This document shows positions 37,369-50,216 of a stretch of 64,000 nucleotides of DNA, in pieces. This DNA comes from Monilinia fructicola (taxonomy: Eukaryota > Ascomycota > Leotiomycetes > Helotiales > Sclerotiniaceae), in contig VICG01000015.1 of NCBI GenBank assembly GCA_008692225.1, positions 62,001 to 126,000 of the forward strand. Reading direction: 5' to 3'. Position 1 is the stretch's first letter. Each line of letters starts with the position of its first letter. The notes under the pieces are model-generated. The model saw only the letters and a list, made by a program, of their open reading frames with translations, did no database searches and was not told the DNA's origin. The translations under genes were made by a program, and so were the position numbers.

Positions 37369-38697
37369 ATAATCATTTTTCCAAATTCTCAAGATAAATT
37401 CAATCATAACAATAGAATGACCCATGAAGTCTATTATTTAGCTGCATGTCGAATAAATTGGTAACATAGTGGAATATTATGTTCTGAGCTATGATTAGCG
37501 ACGAGTTTTGCTTGCCGCCCTGAATTTCCGCAGCACTTTGCCAAAGTCTAATCTCAATCTCGCGTAAGAGGGGGGTCTAATCTAAGATGTAGGAATTTAG
37601 GCTCTCGCTTGGCACTCCAGAGATTGAAAGGGCTATAATATTTAACACTCAATTAGATGATGTTATAGTACACAATTTCGTCATGTGTCTAAAGACTTTC
37701 AACTGTGGTCACTTTTACAAAAAGTTCTTATTGTGGTTATTGTTGGATATGCGATATTTACAAACGCAAGTAATTATTAAAATGGCCTGATATAATAACT
37801 TTTTCAATCGGTACAGGTGGTTATAAGTATGGATGATGCAATGATAAAGTGTATCGTTCCTGCTCTATTTATTGCAGTAAAATTTATGAGCTTCTTCGGA
37901 TCGGTGTCCCACCTGATGTATGCAAATGAGTGCTCTGTTATATGAAACAAGTAAAGTTATAGGTATGATTCGAGATGTATAAGATTCTAACGTGATATAT
38001 AGTTACGCGTAGAATACGGGAAGTATTGATAGCCATAGATCTTAGGTGACGCAACGATATACTTTTCAGCGGGGTCAAATGGTGGGATGGAATCGGGGAG
38101 GGGAGAGGTTCATTCGGACTATGTAATAGGTATGGGGAGACAGCACGGAAGAGAAAGGAAAATCATAGACTTCCATCTGCTTTTAGGAGTAGGGCGGTAA
38201 AGTCGAAACTATTTGAGTATCTTTTAGGTTTGCATGAACCTTTGAGTCATAATATGGGGCCATTGGTTCTTTACCTACGTGATTTAATGACGATGATTGG
38301 TTGAATTGAGAACCTACTTGAATCGTGCAAGTCACGGGAAATCATGTGTAGAGCTCTGTTAAAGCTTCAGTGCTGGATTAGCTTTAAGTCAGTAGCTAAA
38401 TCATTTCCATATGAACTGGTGCCATTCTTATATAGACTGGCGCCAACTTCTTTTCTGATAATGCCTTTCATTTCTCCAATAACTAAAACTTCTCCTTCAT
38501 GATCTTCATCCTCAGGAGACAAGCCGAAAGATCCTCGACATTCTTTCAACATTGTTATATACCTTTGGCTACACTCTTCTCTTCACGATTCATCTTCTAT
38601 ATTTAGAAAACAGTTAGTATACCCCATCTTGAACCAAACAGATCTTTAATCATCAAAAGAACCAGCAGGCTACCATTGAATATCCAATACGATCTAA
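37369..38697. other. Intergenic, nothing recognised
   Basis: About 1.3 kb with no supportable open frame or RNA. It contains the 3' flank of the folate gene and the promoter of the Cys-rich gene. Confidence 0.5.
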
Positions 38698-39906
38698 ATG
38701 TCTCAAGACTTCGAGGGTACTTTCGCAGAAATGTCTAGGGCTACCTTGAAGAGATCTGTTAGGATCCTGGAGGCTAAATTTGAAGCCCTTCAATCTACAC
38801 CAGATAGTCGTCTTGATAGATCTAATTTTGTCAAGCGCAGGAGAGATAGCATCGATAGTAACGATAGTAATGATAGTGACAAAGACTCGGTGTTCAGCAA
38901 CATGTCGCAATCATCCAACTTTACTAATCGCACCGAAGAGGCCGACGGTGAAGAGCTATCTCTAGCTGACAAATTTGAGTGCCTCGTGGATGACATCGTG
39001 ATCCGGGTAACATGGGAAGAATTCGTACGGATCATCGACGAACTAGATGTAGAATGGGATAAGGATCGATTCCGGAGACGTGATTTCATAAGCGGAGGTG
39101 AAGCGATGCCTTACTCTGCTACGTGCGGGCAGCAAACACTGGGACCGTGCCCTACTACTAACGAGCAGCATACATTCCATTGGGGTATGAGGTGTACTCT
39201 TTGCCTAATTCAACTTTGTGAGGTACGTGGATTATATCTGGTCTTCTCTCAGATGATCGGACGTTACCACCAACTTCCATCCTTCACCAATTTTCGGCTA
39301 TCTCTCTGCAAATGACAACATCTCATCCAATATCCTTGCCTCTTGTTCACAAAAGCTAACTCACTTTCTACAGAGCTGCGCATACTGTATCGCAGACTTC
39401 ATCCAAGCCAAAGATAATTTCAGCAGATACGAAGCACTAAACATGACCCGTGTATCCAGCGTCTGTAAAAAGCCGGGTTGCGGGGACCAGGTGCCTCCTA
39501 TACGAGCGGGTTCCTATTGTGAGTGTGAATCTTCAATCGATTCGTCAGCTGAGGTACGTGGAGACCTCAAGCTTTACCATTGTCGCCGATGTGTAAAATA
39601 CGTGTTACCACAAATCGAAGCTTCATTCTTGGCTCAGAGGAGCGGACTTGGTGTAAGGATATCCTTCCCCAACCTCTCGACATTTTCACCCGCGATGAGA
39701 TCAAGATGTTAACAAAGAAATTTCAACAGGATCAATGCGAGTGCGGCTCAACATTTTATTGGAGCGAGGAACTCATAGAGGATCGACATTGCAGATTGTG
39801 TGGCCATGAAAGCGAATATTATGAGACTGATAATCATATTGGTGAGGATGAGCTCAGGGGAGATGTGAATGCCTGGTTACCCCCGAACATCTCCGCCACT
39901 ATATGA
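38698..39906 (+). CDS. Cysteine-rich protein of unknown function
   Basis: Three exons, 38698-39222, 39374-39652 and 39730-39906, give 326 aa. The last intron (gtaagg donor, TTAAC branch, CAG acceptor) resolves what first looks like a frameshift. The N-terminal 100 residues are Ser/Asp-rich (SNDSNDSDKDS) with a predicted helix. The rest carries several CxxC or CxC pairs and His residues: CTLCLIQLCESCAYC, CKKPGCGD, YCECE, HCRRC, CECGSTFYW and HCRLCGH. These look like structural zinc sites. I do not recognise the family, and no catalytic motif is visible. Both first donors share the same GAG|gtacgtgg context. Confidence 0.65.
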
Positions 39907-42429
39907 GGAATCAGGTTTCTCTCCAGATCACGTCTTTTTAGATATTATTGAATTGTCTGGGGGGAATATTACTGATGTAGATCAATTTGGAGTAATGAAG
40001 CGGCACTTGGAGCTAGCCACCACTTTTACATGAGTTCTGCGTTCGGGGACGGCGTTCTGATTTTCTTTGGAGGCACAAGATTGAAGCACCTTTTCAACAA
40101 AAATTTCTTCAAAAACAATGAATTGAACATAAAGGTCTTTTTCTCACCGTTGTTAGATCTGGTTGTAATTCTTCAAATGAAAATCTAAGTTAGTTAGTTT
40201 GATTTATCTCTTCACAATATAAACACTCATTGGAACCAAAAGATTGGATTTGATTGCATGACAATACTACTCTAGTTATCGCAAACGAGCTTTATATATC
40301 TCAATTAAAAGATAATTGATATCAAGGTGTCATACAATGGCACAACTGGTTTGGATGCTCTAATGGACTTCAAATTTCTTATATCTTACTGCCCTTTCAT
40401 CTTTCCTGATCTCGAATAAATATCATCCCATACCATACGTAAATCACACCTTTCTGCAATAAAATTGTTTCTCCAGTTTAGAAATTGAAGATGCTCCCGA
40501 TATTGTAATACACCATGTAGTCTAGCCCTACGAATACTTGCAAGTACAAGCCCCACTATTTATACGCTTAAATTATCGCATTGATCCTCCTTTTGAGGCA
40601 ATGATCACACGTGTTATATTTCTACTAATGAAGAGGTTCGCATCGTAGAGGGTATGATTTAGATAGATAAATTGAATCCGAGATTCTTGGAAAATATCAA
40701 GGGATTTTGTTTGTGGGGGGGCATTGTGCGGGGATTGGGAAGTCTGTCTTTTTGATTCTCGCCGATCATTTAGAAATGTTAATTGTACCGGGACTTTAAT
40801 TGAATGGGGATACTCGGGGTATAGTTCATTGCGGTTTTAATTGCTCGAGAAACTATAGCTGAAAACTCCACGGTGAATATATCGGAATATCCAGACACGA
40901 GCTCCACGCTTTAACGCCATACGATTATACCAATATCAAGGAATGTCGTTGAAAGAAATAAGCAATTGTGAGTTCAAAATTTACAGTTCGAACCCTGGAT
41001 GAGACAGGAAGTTTTATATCTGCAGAAAATCATCATACATCATGAAAGGGCATGTGCTAGCCCTGTTATTTCCTCCTGAATCAGATTTTCGGTAAGCTAA
41101 AAGTTAGCGAGAATTAGCTTTAGTCCTAGTGTGGGGTTAAACATCCTTTCAAGACTCAAAACACTTCTGCATTTCTGAACGTTAGCCGATCGTCACGAAG
41201 GATTACATGCCGTGGCGTGCCAAGAAGACTTGTCACAGGCTCCCCCTAAATCAAACATAATTTTACAAGTTGGAAAAAGCTTATTAAAAGCACTAAAGTT
41301 CTTTCGAGAAGTGATGGTGATAAGACGCTAGTCATACATCTTTCATCGAACCCATCTCTACTATTTGCGGTCTCCTCGTGGGTAATATCACAAGCTCGAC
41401 CCTTATCATTCGAATTTCCAACCAAAAATCCAGCTTGTCCATGGTATCGATAAGGTTCTTGAGAATTTTACTGGGACCTATTCCGGGGATTATGAAACGG
41501 ATAGGGCTGGAATCAAGCCCGAATACTGGATCGAGAAGCTGAAAACATGGCGCTCTACGTGATTTTACAACGTTCATGACCAATACAGGATATCAGCCTC
41601 CATAAACCACGGTATTGGCAAGACTTTCAATGCATGTTATTTCTTGTGGTGGAGTCTTACAAAATCTATGCCTTTATTCCGATCCAACGTCTTTTTGAAT
41701 AACATTTCCATTCTCTTGATTCTCATAGTATTTTTATACGGTGTCTGCGAAAGCGATATCGATATCAGTAGGTACCCATATTTCCGGACAGAACCTCAAA
41801 TGCTTCTCACACTTATTCACATCGAGGCCAAAGATTGCTGATTAATTTTTAACTTCAATAGGGTTACTCTTCTACATTCTTCAAAATGAGTAGGGTATTG
41901 AAGACAGAATGGAATGAGCCAGCTATGTAATGCCAAACTTTCGCATGTGGAAATCGTGATAAGCAGATAACGCTGCACTTGGATTCTAATGCATCATAAT
42001 TATAAACGATAGAGTCAGTCACCTTTCCGTCAATGTTTAGTCTTCCATACATCGCCATTGCCGGCTAAATTTAGATGGTAGACTGATGGGGGCACTTGTC
42101 AGAGCGGAAAACCCAAATTCCGGGTCTTGTGGCGCTTTCCAGTTTCGGCGCTGTAGTATGGTTTTGCCACCATACAAGTTTACAGAATCCTTTTTTAGAC
42201 TTTGAATGTTGAGAAACGAATGTCGTCCAGGAAACGCAAGAAAAGATAAAAAAAAGTGATTCGAAAAAGCGCCCCGTTCACTCGATGATTCTCAACCCAG
42301 AAAGCTGGCAAACATGAAACAAGCGCGATCATCACATTTGATGGAGTCCCATTTTCAAATTTCCAAGCGACTACATAACCTATGAAAATGTCCATCATCT
42401 CTCCATTCTTCCAAACACACTCATCTCAC
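39907..42429. other. Long intergenic region, no gene supported
   Basis: About 2.5 kb. A frame at 41332-41583 on the minus strand (83 aa) and one at 41644-41841 on the plus strand have no recognised domain. No repeats or RNA genes were found. Confidence 0.5.
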
Positions 42430-44849
42430 CTAAATATGATCTCCCTCTCCCAGGCCTGCTGGTCTCCCACCCGTAACCTCACTATGAACCTCATAGTGCC
42501 CACTATATTCCGGAAACCCCCCCTGTGCACAACTAACCTCGGTGCTCACCACACTGATCTTCAAACCCTGCACCTCCCCCCTATCAATCTCCGTTCCATC
42601 AGCCAACGTGACTCTCCAATGAAGATTTTGTCTCAGATACGGGATTACATTTTCGGTCTCGAGGGAGCCGAGATCGCCGCTCTTGTAGAGTTTAAGGAGG
42701 ATAGGGGTTAGGGGGACGGTGCCGGAAATCATCAGGGAGCGTGCTTCATCTTTGATGCATTTTCCGCAGCCGGTTGTTTGGGGGTCTTTGCCGAAGGAAG
42801 AGAATGTTCCGATGGTTGCTTGCTCAGTGGCCTGGATCTTTTGTTAGTTTTGCGGTGGGAGGGGAATCTACAAGGGAGAAAGATGAAGAAAGAGGCAAAC
42901 GTACCCAGGTCGCGGGATCGGAATTGAAATCTCCCAGGAAAATTCGGACACGATACGTTTGGTGGAGAATATGTTTAGGAGCGCGAATGTTAGCGATGTA
43001 TTCGCGATATTTGATCGGTGCTGTACTGGTAGAGGCTTCCGATGCTGCAGAAGTTGTCAGATGATCCACCACTTAAGCAGTACGAAGATAAAGCTTACGT
43101 TTTCCAATTTCAGACTCAAAATCCTCTCCACCACGTGCTGTCTCAGCGGACTTGGTTTTTGTGGGATTGTGATGAAGAATGTTTGACAAAAAGTTATGGC
43201 CACTAGAAGATGAGGCAGCACCATCATCAATGGGTTTCTGAGCTGCATTGCTGCCATCTGCAACGACTTGTTTAGATTGAGAAGTAACTTGCTCAGGTGC
43301 AGCAGCAGTTTGTATGCCCATCAGTTGCATGAATTGGTTACTAGTAGCGCCGTACAAGGTTTGAACTGCAGCGAGAACACTGGTTTGATATTGTTTGACG
43401 GTAGGATACTTCCATTGTTGAGTCTCTGGGTATGCATAATTGAATGTAGTTGTGCTACGAACGCCATCGGAGTCCCAGTAAGTTTTACCAGTGGCATTGT
43501 TGAAGGGGGTCAAGGGGGTACTGCTTGTTTCTTGGGTACCACTTGTGATGGAAAAGGTTCCATCGACAGAGGTTTTATTGATCGCGTAGCTACTGGGATT
43601 TAATGCTTGCCAGATGGCAAATTGACGATCAACGTTGCTGGTTATTGTCAGTCAGCACGTCCATTTCAAGGCCCGATTGACGATCTGATGCGCGATGTAG
43701 GAAGATTTGACTTACGTATGATGTAACCAAAACAATGGATCGAAGGCAGCATAATCAGGAGCACTCATATGTCCGTTACCACCAGTTTCAGTATGTACAC
43801 TATTATGCACATCCTCAATACTACCATATTGTCCAGGAGCATTTTTGGATGCCCATTCATGATTACTGAACGCATCAAACTTCTTATAGTTAGGATCTCT
43901 CATTATGAGATAAATATTACCTTGATATGAATCAAATTGCGACTCCATAGCATCAAAAGCTTGCTGTTCTTGGGATCTGGCGGTTGCACTTCCGTTGGTT
44001 GGATATCGAAGAGTGCTGGGCCATCGAGAGTGCTGATGATATCAATATGCAGTCTATTGTTCAGAGGGATGAACATACTTGATCATTGGGGAAATCGCCT
44101 TTCAATGGATTCAATGGATTGAATTTGTAAGAGTACAGAGGATTAACGACTTGTACTGGTTTGCCATTGGAGGTTGGAGTTATCACCTGGATGGATGGCT
44201 GCCCAACAACAATGGGAAAATATTTGTCACCAGCAGGTGGAGCAGCAGCCCAGTCCCAGTATGGCATACGGAAAGTTAGAGCAGCTTGTTGGTAGCGTGT
44301 CTTAGTAGCTGGTGGGAAGGTGCCGGCAATCTGCTGAATGATTTGATATAGATATTGCTGTTTGAGTGTAAGCGTTAAATGGACGACATAGGTCATTCTG
44401 AACTTACCTCAAACAATGCGAGGTAGGGACGATGCCATGGAGCAAAGAGAATAGAACTATGGGTACAGTAGCCCTGCCATCCATCAGGGTTGTCTCCCTT
44501 TACCCCACCCCAGGGACGATATGGGCGTCCATGAATTCCTTAGAAAGTCGGTCAGACACAGAGCATATAACAGATGAAATCATGAGAAACATACCGGCGA
44601 TTCCATACCATGATAGATCCGACTTCTCGTCAAGTTGCTGAAAAGCTTGGAGGCCAAGAATGTAGAGGGTCCATTGATCAGGAAAGTTACGTTGAAGATC
44701 ACGAATCTCGCGTCTTAGTGGGACAGATCCTAAAAGTCTTAGCAACACGGGAATTGGCAAAATACCAAGTGAGCCTCACCGTCAGCAGGCGCTGGAGAGG
44801 GCTTTGGAGGCCCAGTGATTGGATAATTAAGTGCCGGAATTGTAGTCAT
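42430..44849 (-). CDS. Tyrosinase (latent polyphenol oxidase)
   Basis: Eight exons (44849-44780, 44729-44595, 44538-44408, 44357-44079, 44032-43716, 43637-43099, 43044-42905, 42831-42430) join without error to 670 aa. Copper site A is His71, His95 and His104, with the thioether partner Cys93 (GYCTHSS). Copper site B is His281, His285 and the HH at 309-310 (FWLHHTNVDRQF). A Tyr-x-Tyr motif (NYAYPE) ends the catalytic core. A Gln/Ser-rich linker follows, then a C-terminal shielding domain (residues about 490-670), as in latent fungal tyrosinases that need proteolytic activation. It oxidises monophenols and diphenols to quinones for melanin. No signal peptide is seen, which is usual for cytosolic fungal enzymes. 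Confidence 0.93.
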
Positions 44850-45795
44850 AGCTTATGACTGCCGGTGAAAATAGTATTTGAAGGTATCTAGGAAAATACT
44901 TGGTGTTTGGGATGGGTTCTATTGAGAGAATTTGAGGGATTAAAGAGAATATAACTATGTGTGTACGAGAGCCTGCCAAGTCTGAAGCCAAGCTATCACG
45001 AGAATACAGCTGAAAAGAGGGCGACCTAGATCATGAATGGATCACGTATGAGTGAGAGCATATGCACCTGATCGCATAGTGGCCCAAATATCATGTCATG
45101 ATATTCGTGTGAACATCCAGTAGATTGCGAACTGTTGCCGATGGCTTGCTGACGGTGAGAAAACGCCATGACTCCACGTTCCTCTGAGTGGTTACGACGT
45201 TGCCCCATCTTGATGAAGCTAAAGCTAATAAGCATTCAATGCAGCGCTGTGGAATGTTTGGGCAGAAAAGATGATAGAAGTTACACAATCACATCGAAAG
45301 ATATTCTGCAGAATGTGGCCCTTGCATTAACCCCGCATTTGGGGAACCTCAGCCGCATTCCGTTCACCGACTGAGGAGAATGATGTGAGATTTATCTACC
45401 TGACAGCAATTGCAAATCTCATCGAAAGGGTGTTCAAACTTTGAATTCAATTCATTGAGGGCAAATTGGAATATATTAATGCCACTAATCGTAAAATAGA
45501 AGCATATGGATATGGAAGTAAGACTTCTTCTTAGAAACGGGTATTAAGCGAGAAGGCATGAAGGGGCGCACAACTGGGTTTTTGTGCTCCCATGTGAACC
45601 CCGCCTTGAGTTTATTGGCGGGGTCGATACATGGAGCTGTGGCCCAACCAACGGAATCAAAGCAACAGACCACCACATGTAAGACAGAAAACTTTGGCTA
45701 AAGACAAATACATCAATTTTATGCATGCCAATTTGTACGTGGAAAGAAAAAGTAGAAATAAAATGTTATCTACGGTTCCAAACAGGCCCCCACGA
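44850..45795. other. Intergenic between tyrosinase and glucanosyltransferase
   Basis: About 950 bp between two minus-strand genes. It holds the tyrosinase upstream region and the 3' flank of the GH72 gene. No gene is seen. Confidence 0.5.
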
Positions 45796-47550
45796 TTATA
45801 GTAACATCATGCCACCAATCATACTGACAATGGTTATCGAAACAACTCCTAGTGCTCGCAAATCCATTTCAGCACTTCTACCACCAGCAGCACTCGAAGA
45901 AGTAGATGTGGAGCTCGAAGATCCAGAGGATGCAGTGTATGTAACAGCACCAGAGCCGGCAGTAGCAGTGCCTTGTGATTCATTCTCGGAATCACCAGCC
46001 TCTTGAGATCCAGAACCATCCAAGCCGGGTCCAGTACCTGCACCATCAGTCATATATTTCTTGGCTGGGGTAGGCATAGCTGGGAGAGAATCGCCAGAGA
46101 CCTCCCAATCTGAGCTCTCGGTTGGACAAGTGCTTGCAGATCCAGTAGTAGTAACGGCGCCTCCATCACCGGTTGGAGATGTAGTGTTTGCGTAAGCTTC
46201 TTTGAGGTACTTGAATTGGTCAGTGGTGGAGACAGCTCCATTTGAAATATTCACAAGACCATATCCGTTACCCTCGTTAGAATATTCATAGACAAGGCCT
46301 CCAGAGAAGACAGCAGTCATTTCTGTGCTGTAAAGAGCGGCAATCTCGGTAAATTTTCTGGTATTGGTAATACAACCAAATTCTGACATACTTCAGAAAT
46401 TGTTAGCCATTGTAAAGTGTCAAATGTGAGATTACGCTCAGGGTATTCAACAGTCTTAACTAGCAGACCAGGCTCAATCTTCCACTCTTTCAGAAGCTAT
46501 ATTTTCTGTGCAGTTTAATCATTTGAATGGATTCATTGTTCCATGAGATCCTCATATTCAGGGCATTTTCAAGGTTGGAAGGCTTGATATTTATGAACCG
46601 CAATCCGAAATGTTGGGAATTGTCAATGAGATAAGAGGGGTAGACTTACAAGAGAGGGATTCCGTAGCCGGTATAGTTTTTGACGAGAGTATCCCAGCCT
46701 GATGTAGTCATGGAAGAAGGATCGCACCATGAATAATCATTAATAGCGTAGAAATCAGATCTTTCATCATCAGTTCCGCAGTTCAAGTACTCGGCAAGGA
46801 TATATTGGTTGGAAGCAACGTCGGCCGCGGAGTAGCCGACGGGAATAGATCGGTACCCACGGCTACCGATGTATTCTTTCATGTCCCGGACAACAGCCTT
46901 AACATAGGGAGCACAGTTGGTGTTGTTTACGTCATTGATGACTTCGTTACCAGAGAGGAAAGCAAGCGTATTACTGTAATTGGCGAACTTGTCAATCGTG
47001 GCAAATATGGATTGAAGGTAGACACTGTTGTACGACTTTTTGGGCTCGTCTCGGTTGAGGGAGTAAAGAGGAGTATCGGTATCAAGGACAAGGTAGATCC
47101 CGGCGTCAGCAAGATAACCCATACACTCGTCATGGTCAGCAGTGTTGTCGACAGCGTAAACTCTGATAGTGTTGATTCCTAGCTCTTTGAAATATTCGAC
47201 ATCTCGTTTGCATGCTGTTGCATCAGCAATGGGGTCGGAAGTAGTACCAGTCCCTCCACCTGTTCGAGAGAATTAGCTGTGAGGTTTTCGTAGCGATGAT
47301 CAGTAGCTTTACCTGGTTGGTAGTCGACACCACGAATATAAAATCGATCACTGCCTTTGTAGAAAGCTGAGTGAAGTCAGTATTGATATTTACGAGTAGT
47401 GTTGGTGTGCAAACCATTTCCTGTAATTGTAACAGCCTCAACACTCGATGTAGAAGAAGCTCGTGCTGCCAATACTGGAGTACCCGTAGCTGCAGCCATA
47501 CCAAACGAGGCCACAGAGGCCATAAGCCCGAATGCTGAGCTTTGCTTCAT
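45796..47550 (-). CDS. GPI-anchored 1,3-beta-glucanosyltransferase (GH72, Gas/Gel type)
   Basis: Exons 47550-47415, 47366-47313, 47259-46650 and 46390-45796 give 464 aa. A signal peptide is followed by FYIRGVDYQPGGGTG, CKRDVEYFKELGINTIRVYAVD, and the two catalytic glutamates: the acid/base in FLSGNEVIND and the nucleophile in PLFMSEFGC, restored across the last intron. After the catalytic domain there is a Ser/Gly/Thr-rich stretch and a terminal hydrophobic segment (VVSITIVSMIGGMMLL) typical of GPI addition. There is no Cys-rich CBM43 module, so this is the shorter GH72 subclass. The enzyme cuts and re-ligates beta-1,3-glucan chains in the wall. The last intron is long (259 nt). Confidence 0.94.
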
Positions 47551-50216
47551 GGTGTTAAATTTAATGTGACAAAAGAAATTCTGGATTGGAAAATTTAAGA
47601 TATAATAGAAAATGCCCCCAGTTGCTGAAAATAAAGGAAAATATACAGACTCAACCTTATAGACGCCAAGAAATCAAAAAGTAACGAATGTGGTGCTGGT
47701 AGAAAAAGACTACAGTAAGGATTTCAAAAACCTCAGCAAGGGGAGAATGACGAAGCAAACTGTATGAAATAAAGAGGGAAGGATTAGAAAAAAAAAGAGT
47801 AGCGTCTGAATGGCGTAGCAGGTCAAACTTATCTTGTGTGAACTGTCAGTCTCCACATATCAAATATCCCTTATGATCCAAGCAACAAACCCTCATGTTA
47901 TTACGCGTCTCGTCCCTCATGGTCCCGGCAACTGTACATTCTCTCCCATTTTGATTGCCCGCTCCAAGTGATACCATAAATAGAGATCGCCCCGTTGACC
48001 CACCACATTTTCATTGAGCTCTGCTTTTCACGTGATTGCGCTCTATTCATCCATGGATCGCTTAGCAAGGATATTATTGCCCAAATAGTATAATCTTATA
48101 GGTATATTAAATAATTCCTCACTTCTATATTTTATACTATGAAACTTATCTTTAAATTGTCATCATACTGTAATAAAGCTGCTATTAGTTCAAGATTGGT
48201 TAGATTGATGGTTTGAATAAGATTCTTTCCAAATATTAGTTTCAACCCTTTAAACCAATCAGGCTTTATCATTCAAGGAATATCGTACGGCCCACCCTGA
48301 CGGGCATTTTCAGCATTCTAGGGAATACAAGGCGAGCTAATTTCCAAGAGATAAAGACGATGTTCGTTTCATTAGTCTTATTGGACCTTCCTACTAGAAA
48401 AATCAAGTTTCACTACTAGCGTTTCACAAAAAGGTCTAGAGGTTTCCAGACGCTGCTCCGGGTATTTCTGGATTCACTCGGAAGGGATCTCAAATAAATA
48501 AGGTATCTACACATTGTGACGGTAGATACTCGAACAAGAAGATCGACACTACAGTAGGAATTACCCACTGTGAGGGACGATTTATTACATCTTGAATTTT
48601 TGACCTTCAAGTTTTCTTGAAAGTAAGGTGAAGGTTTGCACGGTGTCGAGTTGCAAGTCAACTTGTCACTGCTTACTATACAGATCAGTTATGCCACCAA
48701 ATGGAGATGAAGAAGGGATGATACAAGGTATTATTTAGCTCGTAATCAGGGAAACTCTTCCATACTGTATAAAACATGAATGTCATCAAATTTCTGGATT
48801 CAAGGGCAGGGGTAATAATGTACTAGTAATTGACAATGAAATCACATGAAAAGGTTTGGTAGGATGGGTCCAGCCACCGCAGGGGCCAATCTGATGAGTA
48901 TTTGTAGTTATGCAGGGAAATTCCGAATTTTTGTAATCGCTCCACCGATCGCTATGAGGAAACACTAAAATTAAATGTACAATTTTGACTTCCAAATCAC
49001 ACTTCGAGACCCAAGGCAGTAGAATCATGTGGCGATATCTTCCTGACATGACAACAATTGATATCTTTTCCAAGTGTAAAAGCTCACTAGAATTTTCTTG
49101 GATTGTGAGAAGCATAAGAACAGAAAAACAACACAATCTCTTGCTAAAATTGAACGGAAATTTTATTCGGCTTTCCGATGGGGTAGCGGTGGATCCCGAA
49201 GTTCATGGGAAAGGAGACCTTGAAGGTGGATGATTAAGATGACGCGTGTCAGAAATTTGCGATTGACTTGGTCGTGCAGAAAATAGCTCATTCCCAAAAA
49301 CCTTCACAATCCACTGGGATTGATCAAATAATTAACTAATAAATGTCTAAGAAATTAGACAGCAATTAGAATATGTGACGTTAAACTGTAACGCAGTCCC
49401 TACCAAGCTAGCCAACGAGTTACCGGACTTGGACTATACTCATTGTGGACTCAGGTGAATTCTCAAATTTCGTCAAAGATTGATATTGGAAGCTCGTATT
49501 GTATCGACCGAGAGTAATAGGAGATTGAGACAGCCGTAATGAGCGAGACCAGATGGATTGTGTTCAAAGCCTTCATGACGGTCAGGGACAGGACACTCTG
49601 TATAGGCAGAGAATCTTGAAAATTGACCGCCACGAACTTTGGGCATCGCATCTTCGCCAATTGTGATGTGTAATGTCGTCGGAAAGAGTGTGTAGAGTGT
49701 GTAGGTAGCAGATAGAATTTCGCCCAGTCTCTGCAGCCGTTGCTACCATGATTCGTTGAACTTGACTTTATGGTTTTGCCGTACCCATTTAACCTTGAAC
49801 ATGAAGATATAGCCATCACAGTCGAAGAATGATGATGATGACAATGACAACGAGAAGACGAGAAGACTTCAAGTCTTTCCATCACCGCATCTCTGTGTTC
49901 AGGAGGAGTAGAAGAAGAAGTTGAAGTAGGAGAAGGCGGAAAGAGAAGACTTGACGTTGGAAATTGATTTATTCCCTTACCAAATGCCAAGCTGCCAAGC
50001 ATTTTCAGGCCGTATTGCCCAGTGGGAGCGGGATCACGTGATCACGATTTTCTATCGGCCAAGTACAGCCAAATCCATTTGTTTACACCAATTGCAAGCG
50101 AACAACTCTACGAATTTCATGCAATGCAGACCGCTCTCATATCTTTGAGATTGAAATGATATAATATCCTATGATAACAACATGTTATCATATATACTTT
50201 GCGGGCAATAAAGAAA
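47551..50216. other. Long intergenic region with one weak open frame
   Basis: About 2.7 kb. Apart from the frame listed separately at 49463-50002, nothing is supported. A 12-base ATGATAACAACA/TGTTATCATATA near-palindrome lies at 50170-50192 just before the HAUS6 start. Confidence 0.45.
49463..50002 (-). CDS. Weak hypothetical protein, divergent from HAUS6
   Basis: An uninterrupted 179-codon frame on the minus strand starting MLGSLAFGKGINQF, with a Ser/Pro/Thr-rich segment, a His run (HCHHHHSS) and a Cys-poor C-terminal part. No domain or family is recognised. The first 50 residues (to EHRDAVMERLEVFSSSR) look the most coding-like. The rest may be non-coding. The position, divergent from a real gene with about 215 bp between starts, is compatible with a gene. 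Could well be spurious. Confidence 0.25.
   Translation of the reverse strand: MLGSLAFGKGINQFPTSSLLFPPSPTSTSSSTPPEHRDAVMERLEVFSSSRCHCHHHHSSTVMAISSCSRLNGYGKTIKSSSTNHGSNGCRDWAKFYLLPTHSTHSFRRHYTSQLAKMRCPKFVAVNFQDSLPIQSVLSLTVMKALNTIHLVSLITAVSISYYSRSIQYELPISIFDEI

Noticed and set aside
39590..39735. Apparent frameshift in the Cys-rich gene
   Set aside because: A normal intron (gtaagg donor at 39653, TTAAC branch, CAG acceptor at 39729) joins the two frames in phase, so the gene is intact.
40980..41005. GTTCGAACCCTG box as possible tRNA
   Set aside because: No acceptor stem or A box is visible in the flanking 80 bases.
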